Position numbers and translations under genes: made by a program. Shown piece by piece: positions 15,172-24,054 of a DNA stretch of 64,000 nt. The notes under the pieces were generated by a model, which was given only the letters and a program-made list of their open reading frames with translations, was not told the DNA's origin and made no database searches. Positions within the stretch are counted from its first letter, which is position 1. Every line of letters begins with the position of its first letter. The stretch lies in contig NZ_JAHUXH010000011.1 in assembly GCF_019219825.1 (NCBI RefSeq), forward strand, positions 124,001-188,000, written 5' to 3'. The DNA comes from Streptomyces sp. TRM70350. Its GTDB lineage: Bacteria > Actinomycetota > Actinomycetes > Streptomycetales > Streptomycetaceae.

Positions 15172-16893
15172 ATGGCACATCGCCAGCAGCCCAGTTCCCT
15201 GCCGATCCACAAGTACGGCCGCTACGAGCAGGTCGACATCCCGGACCGCACCTGGCCGGACAACCGCATCACCGTCGCCCCCCGCTGGCTCTCCACCGAC
15301 CTGCGCGACGGCAACCAGGCCCTGATCGACCCCATGTCACCGGTGCGCAAGCGGGCGATGTTCGACCTGCTGGTGAAGATGGGCTACAAGGAGATCGAGG
15401 TCGGCTTCCCGGCCTCCGGCCAGACCGACTTCGACTTCGTGCGGTCGATCATCGAGGACGAGAACGCCATCCCCGAGGACGTGACGATCTCCGTCCTCAC
15501 CCAGGCCCGTGAGGACCTGATCGAGCGGACCGTCGAGTCCCTGAAGGGCGCCCGCCGCGCCACCGTGCACCTGTACAACGCCACCGCGCCGGTCTTCCGC
15601 CGGGTCGTCTTCCGGGGCTCCAAGGACGACATCAAGCAGATCGCCGTCGACGGGACACGGCTGGTGATGGAGTACGCCGAGAAGCTGCTGGGGCCGGAGA
15701 CCGAGTTCGGCTACCAGTACAGCCCGGAGATCTTCACCGACACCGAGCTGGACTTCGCGCTGGAGGTCTGCGAGGGCGTCATGGACGTCTGGCAGCCCGG
15801 TCCGGACCGCGAGATCATCCTGAACCTGCCCGCGACCGTGGAGCGCTCGACGCCGTCCACGCACGCGGACCGGTTCGAGTGGATGGGCCGGAATCTGTCG
15901 CGGCGCGAGTTCGTCTGTCTGTCCGTGCACCCGCACAACGACCGGGGTACGGCCGTGGCGGCGGCCGAGCTGGCGCTGATGGCCGGTGCCGACCGGGTCG
16001 AGGGGTGTCTGTTCGGGCAGGGCGAGCGCACCGGCAACGTCGACCTGGTCACCCTGGGCATGAACCTGTTTTCGCAGGGCGTCGACCCGCAGATCGACTT
16101 CTCGAACATCGACGAGATCCGTCGTACGTGGGAGTACTGCAACCAGATGGAGGTCCACCCGCGCCATCCGTACGTGGGCGACCTGGTCTACACGTCCTTC
16201 TCCGGCTCCCACCAGGACGCCATCAAGAAGGGCTTCGACGCGATGGAGGCCGAGGCCAGGGCCAAGGGCGTCACGGTGGACGACATCGAGTGGGCGGTGC
16301 CGTACCTGCCGATCGACCCGAAGGACGTCGGCCGGTCCTACGAGGCGGTCATCCGCGTGAACTCGCAGTCCGGCAAGGGCGGCGTGGCGTACGTGCTGAA
16401 GAACGAGCACAAGCTGGACCTGCCGCGCCGGATGCAGATCGAGTTCTCGAAGATCATTCAGGCGAAGACGGACGCCGAGGGCGGCGAGGTCACGCCGAAG
16501 GACATCTGGGCGATCTTCGAGGACGAGTACCTGCCGAACCCGGACAACCCCTGGGGCCGGATCCAGCTGAGGAACGGCCAGTCCACCACCGACAAGGACG
16601 GCGTGGACACGCTGACCGCCGAGGCCGAGGTGGACGGCGAGGAGGTGACCCTGGTCGGCACCGGCAACGGCCCGATCTCCGCGTTCTTCCACGCGCTGCA
16701 GGGCATCGGGATCGACATCCGGCTGCTGGACTACCAGGAGCACACGATGAGCGAGGGCGCCTCCGCGCAGGCCGCCTCGTACATCGAATGCGCGATCGAC
16801 GACAAGGTCCTGTGGGGGATCGGCATCGATGCGAACACGACACGTGCGTCACTGAAGGCGGTCGTCTCCGCCGTCAACCGGGCGGCTCGCTGA
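15172..16893 (+). CDS. leuA: 2-isopropylmalate synthase
   Basis: A 573-residue enzyme condensing acetyl-CoA with 2-oxoisovalerate, the first step of leucine synthesis. The catalytic TIM barrel begins with LSTDLRDGNQALIDPM and includes SVHPHNDRGTAVAAAELAL with metal-binding histidines; the C-terminal regulatory LeuA domain (about residues 450-573) gives leucine feedback. Length and motifs fit the actinobacterial long form. ATG 15172 follows CGAGGAG. Expression is probably controlled by the Leu leader peptide upstream. Confidence 0.96.
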   Translation: MAHRQQPSSLPIHKYGRYEQVDIPDRTWPDNRITVAPRWLSTDLRDGNQALIDPMSPVRKRAMFDLLVKMGYKEIEVGFPASGQTDFDFVRSIIEDENAIPEDVTISVLTQAREDLIERTVESLKGARRATVHLYNATAPVFRRVVFRGSKDDIKQIAVDGTRLVMEYAEKLLGPETEFGYQYSPEIFTDTELDFALEVCEGVMDVWQPGPDREIILNLPATVERSTPSTHADRFEWMGRNLSRREFVCLSVHPHNDRGTAVAAAELALMAGADRVEGCLFGQGERTGNVDLVTLGMNLFSQGVDPQIDFSNIDEIRRTWEYCNQMEVHPRHPYVGDLVYTSFSGSHQDAIKKGFDAMEAEARAKGVTVDDIEWAVPYLPIDPKDVGRSYEAVIRVNSQSGKGGVAYVLKNEHKLDLPRRMQIEFSKIIQAKTDAEGGEVTPKDIWAIFEDEYLPNPDNPWGRIQLRNGQSTTDKDGVDTLTAEAEVDGEEVTLVGTGNGPISAFFHALQGIGIDIRLLDYQEHTMSEGASAQAASYIECAIDDKVLWGIGIDANTTRASLKAVVSAVNRAAR

Positions 16894-16913
16894 CCGCTCT
16901 GACCGGGCGTTTC

Positions 16914-16948
16914 GGGTCCCGACCGCCGATTTCCGGCGGGCGGGACCC
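16914..16948 (+). terminator. leuA terminator hairpin
   Basis: GGGTCCCGACCGCCG pairs with CGGCGGGCGGGACCC with one mismatch and a 5-nt loop, beginning 20 nt after the leuA stop. Confidence 0.75.
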
Positions 16949-17065
16949 CGTCGTTTACCAGCCAGGTCACGGAGAGGTCTCGTCCGGGGTGCTGACTCGA
17001 CCTCGCGGATGTGGCTAACATCACGCCAGCGCGGCGATGTTGCCGTGGGGTTACGGAGGTGCGAC

Positions 17066-17764
17066 GTGCTGCCAGTCCGGGGACGAAACGGCCGTGCCAC
17101 CAGGCGTGCGCGCGTTCTGGGCACCCGTACCGCGTGGACGGCCGTCGGCGACGGCGAGTTCTTCTGCCCCGGCTGCGGGGGCGACCGCAACTACCAGCGG
17201 CTGACCGGGCGCCGCCGCTTCACCCTGCTCGGTCTGCCCGTGCTGCCGCGCGGCGACACCGGCCCGGTCGTGGAGTGCGCGGCCTGCCGCCGGCACTTCG
17301 GCACCGACGTCCTGGACCACCCCACCACCACCCGCTTCTCCGCGATGCTCCGCGATGCCGTGCACACCGTCGCCCTCGCGGTGCTGGCGGCGGGCGGCAC
17401 CCGGACCCGCCCGGCGCTCACCGCGGCGGCCGGTACGGTCCGCGCGGCCGGGTTCGAGGACTGCACGGAGGAACAGCTCAACGCGCTCGTCGAGGCGCTG
17501 GCCGCGGACACCGGCCGGGTCTTCGGCGCACCCTGCGGCCCGGGTCTGGCCATAGAGCTGCACGAGGCCCTCGACCCGCTCGCCCCGCACCTCGCCCCGG
17601 CGGGCCGTGAGTCGATCCTCCTCCAGGGCGCCCGTATCGCCCTCGCAGACGGCCCCTACACCGCCGCCGAACGCGAGGTCCTCGCCACCGTCGGCGCCGC
17701 CCTCACCATCACCTCGGACGAGGTGACCCGCCTGCTGGCGGCCGCCGCGCGGACGCCGTCCTGA
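17066..17764 (+). CDS. Zinc-ribbon plus TerB-like domain protein
   Basis: A 232-residue protein. An N-terminal zinc ribbon shows FFCPGCGGDRNYQRL and ECAACRRHF (two CxxC pairs) around residues 30-75. The helical remainder ends with ILLQGARIALADGPYTAAER and EREVLATVGAAL, the pattern of a TerB-like domain. Such proteins are associated with tellurite or stress responses, but no ter genes are nearby, so the function is open. GTG 17066 follows GGAGGT with ideal 5-nt spacing. Confidence 0.8.
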   Translation: MLPVRGRNGRATRRARVLGTRTAWTAVGDGEFFCPGCGGDRNYQRLTGRRRFTLLGLPVLPRGDTGPVVECAACRRHFGTDVLDHPTTTRFSAMLRDAVHTVALAVLAAGGTRTRPALTAAAGTVRAAGFEDCTEEQLNALVEALAADTGRVFGAPCGPGLAIELHEALDPLAPHLAPAGRESILLQGARIALADGPYTAAEREVLATVGAALTITSDEVTRLLAAAARTPS

Positions 17765-17780
17765 TACTCCCCGGGGAGTA
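17765..17780 (+). promoter_or_regulatory. 16-bp perfect palindrome TACTCCCCGGGGAGTA
   Basis: The palindrome directly follows the TerB-gene stop codon and lies 165 nt before the sialidase start. It has no loop, so a dimeric regulator site is more likely than a terminator. Confidence 0.45.
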
Positions 17781-17945
17781 ATACCCACGTCAGCCGCATC
17801 ATGGGCTGGCTGGGGGGCGCGCGGGACCGGGCGCAATTGGTGATCGTGGCGTACGAGAGCGGGCCGGTGACTCCGGGGACGATGTGATCCGACCGTCAGT
17901 CAACGACGGCTGACGCGCAGTCACCGACCCTGAGGGAACCGCCCG

Positions 17946-19145
17946 ATGAGAGCTCCCGGACGTGCCTTGCTGACCTCCGTCGCCACCCTCGTCCCGCTGG
18001 TGCTCGGCCCGCTCGCCTCCGGCCCGCCCGCCTCCGCCGCCCGCTGCACGTCCTCCGTGCCGTACACCGCCGGGACGGGCGGCTACGCCGCCTACCGCAT
18101 CCCGGCGGCCGTCACGACCCGCGCCGGTGCCGTCCTCGCCTTCGCCGAGGGGCGGCGCGGCGGCGCGGGCGACTCCGGCGACATCGACGTGGTCGTACGC
18201 CGCTCCGCCGACGGCGGCTGCACCTGGGGCCCGCTCACGGTGGTGGCCGCCGGGGAGGGGAACACGCGCGGCAACCCGGCACCCGTGGTCGACCCGCGCA
18301 CCGGCACCGTCGTGCTGCTCACCTCCTACAACAGCGGCGCCGTCACGGAGGCGCAGATCATGCGGGGCGAGGTGACACCGGAGCAGAGCCGCCGGGTGTT
18401 CGTGCAGCGCAGCAGGGACGACGGGCGCACCTTCACCAAGCCGCGCGAGATCACGGCGGCGGTCAAGCGGGCCGCCTGGCGCTGGTACGCCACCGGCCCC
18501 GGACACGCCCTGGCCCTCACCCGCGGCCCGCACGCCGGGCGCCTGGTGGTCCCCGCCAACCACTCCGCCGCCCCGCCCGCCGGTTCCGCCGACACCGGGC
18601 AGGAACCCAAGTACTACGGCGCCCACGCCTGCTACAGCGACGACGGCGGCGCCACCTGGCGGCTGGGCTTCGTGGACGCCTCCTACGACGGCCACGCCAA
18701 CGCCAACGAGAGCACGGCCGCCGAACTCCCCGACGGCACGCTGTACTTCTCCGCCCGCGACCAGCACGGCACCAGCACCGGCCACCGCCTCGACAGCCGC
18801 TCCACCGACGGCGGCCGCACCCTCGCCCGCCCCTACGCCGTCCAGCCCACCCTGAACGACGTGCCCATCGTCCAGGCGAGCGTCCTCCAACCCGGTGATC
18901 CGGCCGCCCCGTTGCTGTTCTCCGGCCCCTCCGTGCCCACCGCCCGCAAGGCCATGGCGATCTGGCGCAGCACGGACGCCGGCAGGACGTTCACCAAGGC
19001 GCTGACGCTGTCCCGGCACCCGGCGGCCTACTCCGACCTGGTGCAGGTCGGCACGGACACGCTCGGCGTGCTGTACGAGACGGGGGTGACGGGGACGTAC
19101 GAGAGGATCGAGTTCCGGCTGATCCCGCTCGCCGATGTGTCCTAG
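17946..19145 (+). CDS. Secreted sialidase (GH33 exo-alpha-sialidase)
   Basis: A 399-residue enzyme with a Sec signal peptide (about residues 1-30). The YRIP motif carries the first arginine of the arginine triad, and Asp-box repeats (SADGGCTW, SRDDGRTF, SDDGGATW, STDAGRTF) mark a six-bladed propeller. It should release sialic acid from glycoconjugates outside the cell. It converges on a NanA-like lyase and peptide-type ABC transporter genes, which suggests extracellular release followed by uptake and cleavage. A short inverted repeat CGTCAG/CTGACG at about 17892-17913 lies upstream. Confidence 0.92.
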   Translation: MRAPGRALLTSVATLVPLVLGPLASGPPASAARCTSSVPYTAGTGGYAAYRIPAAVTTRAGAVLAFAEGRRGGAGDSGDIDVVVRRSADGGCTWGPLTVVAAGEGNTRGNPAPVVDPRTGTVVLLTSYNSGAVTEAQIMRGEVTPEQSRRVFVQRSRDDGRTFTKPREITAAVKRAAWRWYATGPGHALALTRGPHAGRLVVPANHSAAPPAGSADTGQEPKYYGAHACYSDDGGATWRLGFVDASYDGHANANESTAAELPDGTLYFSARDQHGTSTGHRLDSRSTDGGRTLARPYAVQPTLNDVPIVQASVLQPGDPAAPLLFSGPSVPTARKAMAIWRSTDAGRTFTKALTLSRHPAAYSDLVQVGTDTLGVLYETGVTGTYERIEFRLIPLADVS

Positions 19146-19167
19146 CGGGGCGTCAGAGCAGCCCCGC
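19145..19167 (+). terminator. Short convergent hairpin between sialidase and lyase genes
   Basis: GCGGGGC (19145-19151) pairs with GCCCCGC (19161-19167) across the convergent stop codons. It could serve both strands. Confidence 0.45.
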
Positions 19168-20085
19168 CGCCGCCAGGAACTTGCCCACCTCCTCCACCTC
19201 GTCCGGCGACAGCGGCACCTGTGGCTCCGCCGTCGCCGGGCAGTCGATGACGCCGCGCAGATGCAGTGCCGCCTTGAAGGCGCCCAGCGCAGAGGAGCTG
19301 CCGCCCATCCGGGTGGGGGCGCCGACGCCGACCAGGCCGAACAGGGCGCACAGCCGCTCCTGTTCGGCGCGGGCGCGGGCCCAGTCCCCGGCCCGGCACA
19401 GGCGGTCGAGCCGGACGTAGCCGTGCGGGTCGACGTTGGCCAGGCCGGGCACCGCCCCGTCCGCACCGAGCGCGAGGGCCGCGTCCACGACAACCTCGGA
19501 GCCGGTCAGCACGCTGAAGCCGGAGACGCCGTGCGCGTGCAGGCCGGTGATGACCTGACGGAAGCCCGCCAGGTCCCCGCTGGAGTCCTTCAGCCCGGCC
19601 AGCACACCCTCGACGGCCAGCTCCAGGACCAGATCGGCGGGGAGCTTGGTGTGAACGGCGGGCGGGATGTCGTAGGCCAGGACGGGGACCGGGGAGGCGG
19701 CGGCGACGAGCCGGTAGTGGCGGGCGATCTCCGCCGGGTGGGTGCGGGCGTAGAAGGGCGCGGTGACGACGACGGCGTCCGCGCCCGCCTCGGTGACGGC
19801 CGTGACGTGGTCCAGCACGCGCGGGGTCGTCATGTCGATCGCCCCGGCGACCAGCGGGAGCTGCCCGCCGAGGTGACCGGCCACGGTCTCGACGACGAGG
19901 GCGCGCTGCCGGTCGGTGAGGAAGGCCGCCTCGGAGGTCGAGCCGAGCACGAACAGCCCGTGCACACCACCGGCGACCAGATGATCGACCAGCCTGAGCA
20001 GCGAGCGGACGTCCACCTCACGGTCCGGTGTCAGGGGCGTGCAGACGGGCGGGACGACACCGGTCAGCGAGGCGGGGAGGTTCAT
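19153..20085 (-). CDS. DHDPS/N-acetylneuraminate lyase family aldolase
   Basis: A 310-residue TIM-barrel class I aldolase. The Schiff-base lysine is in VLAGLKDSSGDLAG, the catalytic tyrosine in VLAYDIPPAVH and the carboxylate-binding loop is GSTSEAAF. Because it is coupled to a peptide/sialate-type ABC transporter and faces a sialidase, sialic acid cleavage to ManNAc and pyruvate is the most economical role. DapA or other 2-keto acid aldolase activity cannot be excluded by sequence. Its ATG overlaps the ATPase stop (ATGA at 20082-20085). Confidence 0.82.
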   Translation of the reverse strand: MNLPASLTGVVPPVCTPLTPDREVDVRSLLRLVDHLVAGGVHGLFVLGSTSEAAFLTDRQRALVVETVAGHLGGQLPLVAGAIDMTTPRVLDHVTAVTEAGADAVVVTAPFYARTHPAEIARHYRLVAAASPVPVLAYDIPPAVHTKLPADLVLELAVEGVLAGLKDSSGDLAGFRQVITGLHAHGVSGFSVLTGSEVVVDAALALGADGAVPGLANVDPHGYVRLDRLCRAGDWARARAEQERLCALFGLVGVGAPTRMGGSSSALGAFKAALHLRGVIDCPATAEPQVPLSPDEVEEVGKFLAAAGLL

Positions 20086-21104
20086 ACGGGCTCCTTGGGT
20101 TCCTGAGCCTGGTCGACGAGCTCACGGGTCGACTCTTCCTCTCCCACGGGATGATGGCAGCGGAAACGGTGCACTGGAGTGGACGCAACGGAGAACTCGG
20201 GCATCGACTCCCCGCACACCGCGTCGGCCTTCCAGCAGCGGGTGCGGAACGGGCAGCCACTCGGCGGCCGGGTCGCCGACGGCACCGGGCCGACCAGCGG
20301 GATCGGGTCGATCAGGTCGAGCAGGCCGGGCGTCGCGGAGAACAGGGCACGGGTGTACGGGTGCCGGGCCCGGTCGGTCACCCGGTCGGCCGGGGCCACC
20401 TCCACGATCCGGCCCAAATACATGGTGATCACCCGGTCGCTCATCCGCCGTACCGTCTGGATGTCGTGCGAGACGAACACCAGCGCGAGTCCCAGCCGCT
20501 CCTTCAGGTCCAGCAGCAGGTTGAGGATCTGGGCGCGCACCGACACGTCCAGCGCGCTGGTCGGCTCGTCGGCCACCACCAGCTCGGGGTCGAGGGCGAG
20601 CGCGCGGGCGATGGCGACGCGCTGGCGCTGTCCGCCGGAGAGCTGTCCTGGCAGCCCGTCGGCCAGGGCCTTCGGCAGGCCGGCCAACGCCATCAGCTCC
20701 CGTACCCGCTCCTCCCGCTGGGCCGCCGTGCCGCGCCGGTGCACGTCCAGCGGGTCGCGCAGGATCTGCCGTACCGTCAGCCGCCGGTTCAGCGCGGTCG
20801 ACGGGTCCTGGAAGATCATGCCGGTGTGGCTGCCGATGGCCTTCCTGCGCTCGGCGGGCGGCATCGCCCACAGGTCGCGGCCCCGGAAGGACACCGTCCC
20901 GTACGTCGGCGGCTGCACGCCCACCAGCACCTTCGCCAGCGTCGACTTGCCGCAGCCGGACTCGCCGACCACGCCGACCGTCTCGCCGGGCGCGATGGTG
21001 AGGTCGGCGCCGGTCAGGGCGTACACCTTGTCGCGCGCGAACATCCCGCCGCTGCGGGCCTTGTGCACGACGTGCACATCGGCGAGTTCCACGAGTGCGG
21101 TCAT
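20082..21104 (-). CDS. Peptide-type ABC transporter ATPase (DppF/OppF class)
   Basis: A 340-residue ATPase. Walker A is GESGCGKST, the signature motif QLSGGQRQRVAIARAL and Walker B ELVVADEPTSALD. The C-terminal oligopeptide/dipeptide domain has the FRTRCWKADAVC cysteine cluster. It is the second ATPase of the transporter and is coupled to the fused permease-ATPase gene by ATGA at 21101-21104. Confidence 0.9.
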   Translation of the reverse strand: MTALVELADVHVVHKARSGGMFARDKVYALTGADLTIAPGETVGVVGESGCGKSTLAKVLVGVQPPTYGTVSFRGRDLWAMPPAERRKAIGSHTGMIFQDPSTALNRRLTVRQILRDPLDVHRRGTAAQREERVRELMALAGLPKALADGLPGQLSGGQRQRVAIARALALDPELVVADEPTSALDVSVRAQILNLLLDLKERLGLALVFVSHDIQTVRRMSDRVITMYLGRIVEVAPADRVTDRARHPYTRALFSATPGLLDLIDPIPLVGPVPSATRPPSGCPFRTRCWKADAVCGESMPEFSVASTPVHRFRCHHPVGEEESTRELVDQAQEPKEPV

Positions 21105-23092
21105 GTGACGACCTCGCTCTCCGCCTCGCCGGTGTTCACCAGCAGGACCGCCGGGTGGTGGCAGGCCGCCGTGTGCGTCGGTGTGCCCAGCAGGTCGGGG
21201 GGTGTGGTCCGGCAGACCGCGCTCGCCATCGGGCAGCGGTCCGCGAACCGGCAGCCCGCCGGGAAGTCCGCGGGGGACGGTACGACGCCCTTGATCTGCG
21301 TCATCCGCTCCTGGGACGACTCCAGCGACAGCACGCTGCCGAGCAGCCCGCGCGTGTAGTGGTGGGCCGGAGCCTCCACCAGGTCGGCGGTCACGCCCGT
21401 CTCCACGATCTGCCCGCCGTACATCACCACCACCCGGTCGGTGACGTCCGCGACCAGCGCGAGGTCGTGCGAGACCAGGATCAGCGCGAAGCCCAGCTCC
21501 TCGCGCAGCTTCAGCAGCAGCTCCATGATCTGCGCCTGCACGGTCACGTCGAGGGCGGTGGTCGGCTCGTCGGCGACGATCAGCTTCGGGTCGCGGGACA
21601 GGGCCATGGCGATCAGGACGCGCTGGCGCTGGCCGCCGGAGAGCTCGTGCGGGTAGCTGCGCAGGGTGCGGTCGGGGTCGAGGCCGACCATGGTGAGCAG
21701 TTCGGCGGGACTGCGGCGGCCTCCGCGCCGTACCACCTGCTTCAGCTGGGCTCGGATGGTCATCGCCGGGTTCAGGGAGGACAGGGCGTCCTGGTAGACC
21801 ATCGCCATCTCGTGGCCGAGCAGCCTGCGGCGCACCCGCATCGGCTCGGCGAGCAGGTCGCGCTGGTGGAAGCGGACCTGGCCGCGCACCCGGGCACCCT
21901 TCGGCTGCAGGCCCATGACGGTGAGCGCGGTGAGCGACTTGCCGCAGCCGGACTCGCCGACCAGGCCGAGCACTTCACCGGGGCGCACCTCGAAGCTGAT
22001 GCCGTCGACGATGTCCACGCCGTGGTGCCGGTCCGGGAAGCCGATGGCGAGGTTCTCGACGGCGAGCACCGGCCGGCCGTCGGGCAGGGGGCGGGCGCGG
22101 GAGCGGAGCCGGTGGGCGGCCTCGGTGAGGCCGGGCAGCGGGGTGACCTTGCCGCTGCCGGGCTCGGGGGCCTCCAGGCGGTCCTTGGGCGCCTCGACGT
22201 CCCGGGGCGCCGGTGCCGCCCAGGCGTCGGACACGCCCTCCGAGAGGATGTTCAGCGACAGCACGGTCACCAGCATCAGCAGCCCGGGGAACACGGTCGC
22301 CCACCAGCCGCCGGTCAGCACCATGTTCTTGCCGTCCGCGATGACGCTGCCCCAGGACGGGTCCGGCGGGCGTACGCCCGCGCCGATGAAGGACAGCGAC
22401 GCCTCGAAGACGATGGCCTCGGCGACCTGCACCGTGCAGAACACCAGCACGGGGGCGGCGCAGTTGACGGCCACGTGCTTCACGACGATGTGCGGGGTGC
22501 GGGCGCCGATGACCCGTTCGGCCGTCACATAGTCCTCGCCGTACTGGTCGAGGATGTTCGCCCGTACGACGCGGGCGACGGGCGGTGTGAACAGGAACGC
22601 GATCGCGCAGATCAGCACCGTGATGCCGCCGCCGAACACGGCGACCAGGACGGCGGCCAGCGCGATCCCAGGGAACGCCATCACCACGTCCAGGCAGCGC
22701 ATCAGCGTCTCGTCCACCGCCCTGCGGGAGGTCGCCGCGAGCGCCCCGATCAGCGAGCCCACCAGCAGCGCGAGCGCGGTCGCGCCGAGCCCGATGGCCA
22801 GCGACCAGCGGGCGCCGTACATCAGCCGGCTGAGGATGTCCCGGCCGAGGCTGTCCTGGCCCATCCAGTGCTCGGCGGACGGATGGCCGGTGCCGTCGAC
22901 GGGCGGCAGCTGCTCCAGCGGGTCGTACGGCGCGAGCAGCGGCGCGCACACCGCGACCAGCACCACCAGGGCCAGGAAGCAGACGGCGGCCTTCGACAGC
23001 GGCGGCAGCCGGCGCCGGCCGCGCAGCCGGACGCCGGGTCGGGTCAGGGCCTCGGTGAGGCGCTTGCGGGAGAACATCGGGCCGGGGAACAT
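21101..23092 (-). CDS. Fused ABC permease (DppC-like) and ATPase (DppD-like)
   Basis: A 663-residue fusion. Residues about 1-290 are a DppC-type permease (MGQDSLGRDILSRLMYG, several membrane segments, EAA-like loop with ARTPHIV). Residues about 330-663 are an ATPase with GESGCGKSLTA, ELSGGQRQRVLIAMAL, LIVADEPTTALD and a terminal CRFADRCPMASAVC cluster. From memory, a similar permease-ATPase fusion occurs in the corynebacterial sialic-acid ABC transporter. The start overlaps the preceding stop (TGATG). Confidence 0.9.
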   Translation of the reverse strand: MFPGPMFSRKRLTEALTRPGVRLRGRRRLPPLSKAAVCFLALVVLVAVCAPLLAPYDPLEQLPPVDGTGHPSAEHWMGQDSLGRDILSRLMYGARWSLAIGLGATALALLVGSLIGALAATSRRAVDETLMRCLDVVMAFPGIALAAVLVAVFGGGITVLICAIAFLFTPPVARVVRANILDQYGEDYVTAERVIGARTPHIVVKHVAVNCAAPVLVFCTVQVAEAIVFEASLSFIGAGVRPPDPSWGSVIADGKNMVLTGGWWATVFPGLLMLVTVLSLNILSEGVSDAWAAPAPRDVEAPKDRLEAPEPGSGKVTPLPGLTEAAHRLRSRARPLPDGRPVLAVENLAIGFPDRHHGVDIVDGISFEVRPGEVLGLVGESGCGKSLTALTVMGLQPKGARVRGQVRFHQRDLLAEPMRVRRRLLGHEMAMVYQDALSSLNPAMTIRAQLKQVVRRGGRRSPAELLTMVGLDPDRTLRSYPHELSGGQRQRVLIAMALSRDPKLIVADEPTTALDVTVQAQIMELLLKLREELGFALILVSHDLALVADVTDRVVVMYGGQIVETGVTADLVEAPAHHYTRGLLGSVLSLESSQERMTQIKGVVPSPADFPAGCRFADRCPMASAVCRTTPPDLLGTPTHTAACHHPAVLLVNTGEAESEVVT

Positions 23093-24051
23093 CAGGCCGC
23101 ATCCCTCAGTCGCGGGTTGACCAGCAGGTAGAGGACGTCGATGACGAGGTTGACGACCACGAAGCCGGTGGCCGTGGTCAGGACGACGCCCTGGACGACG
23201 GCCGGGTCGCCGTTCTTCACGGCGTCGATCATCAGCTTGCCCATGCCGGGCAGCGAGAAGATCGTCTCGATGACGACCGCGCCGCCCAGCAGATAGCCGA
23301 CGCGCAGTCCGAGCACGGTCAGCGGGTTGATCAGGGCGTTGCGCAGCACGTTCCGGCCGACCACCACCCTGGGCGGCAGCCCGCTGCCGATCGCGGTGCG
23401 GACGTAGTCCTTGTCCAGCTCCTCGACGACGGCCGTGCGCACGATCCGGGTGAGCTGCGCGGCGACCGGCAGGGACAGGGCCAGGGCGGGCAGGGTCATG
23501 GTGTTCAGCCAGCCGGTGAAGGAGTCCGCCGGGTTGATGTAGCCGCCGGTCGGGAACCAGCCCAGGTCGACCGCCAGGTACTGGATCATCAGCAGCGCCA
23601 GCCAGAAGCCGGGCGCGGCCACGCCGGTCAGGGACACCACCCGGATGATCTGGTCGGGCAGCCGGTCCCGGTAGATCGCGGCGGTCACCCCGCCGATCAG
23701 CGACAGCACCACCGCGATGCCCAGGCCCAGGAAGGTGAGCTGCATGGTGAGCGGCAGCGCGGTCATCACCTGGTCGACCACCTCGCCCCGGGTGAGCGCG
23801 CTGGTGCCCATGTCACCGTGGAGCAGATCGCCGACGAAGGCGACGTAGCGCACCGGCAGCGGGTCGAGCAGGCCGTGCTCCTCACGGAAGTCGTGCAGCT
23901 GCTGGGGCGTCGGGTTGGCGCCCTGGAAGAACGCGGACGCCGGGTCGACGTCGGAGAACCGCATCACCAGGAACACGAACAGCACGATGCCGAGCATCAG
24001 CGGCACCAGCAGCAGAACACGGCGGGCGAGGATCCTGAGGACGGCGACCAC
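23092..24051 (-). CDS. Peptide-type ABC transporter permease (DppB class)
   Basis: A 319-residue inner-membrane permease with about six hydrophobic segments and the binding-protein-dependent transport motif near TAIGSGLPPRVVVGRNVLRN. It is the first permease of the transporter. Gene order solute-binding protein, DppB, fused DppC-D, DppF, lyase with overlapping junctions shows one operon on the minus strand. Confidence 0.9.
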   Translation of the reverse strand: MVAVLRILARRVLLLVPLMLGIVLFVFLVMRFSDVDPASAFFQGANPTPQQLHDFREEHGLLDPLPVRYVAFVGDLLHGDMGTSALTRGEVVDQVMTALPLTMQLTFLGLGIAVVLSLIGGVTAAIYRDRLPDQIIRVVSLTGVAAPGFWLALLMIQYLAVDLGWFPTGGYINPADSFTGWLNTMTLPALALSLPVAAQLTRIVRTAVVEELDKDYVRTAIGSGLPPRVVVGRNVLRNALINPLTVLGLRVGYLLGGAVVIETIFSLPGMGKLMIDAVKNGDPAVVQGVVLTTATGFVVVNLVIDVLYLLVNPRLRDAA

Positions 24052-24054
24052 CGG

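Noticed and set aside
14838..15212. Antisense frame across the leuA leader
   Set aside because: The Leu leader peptide and the stem explain this DNA; the antisense frame has no recognisable content.
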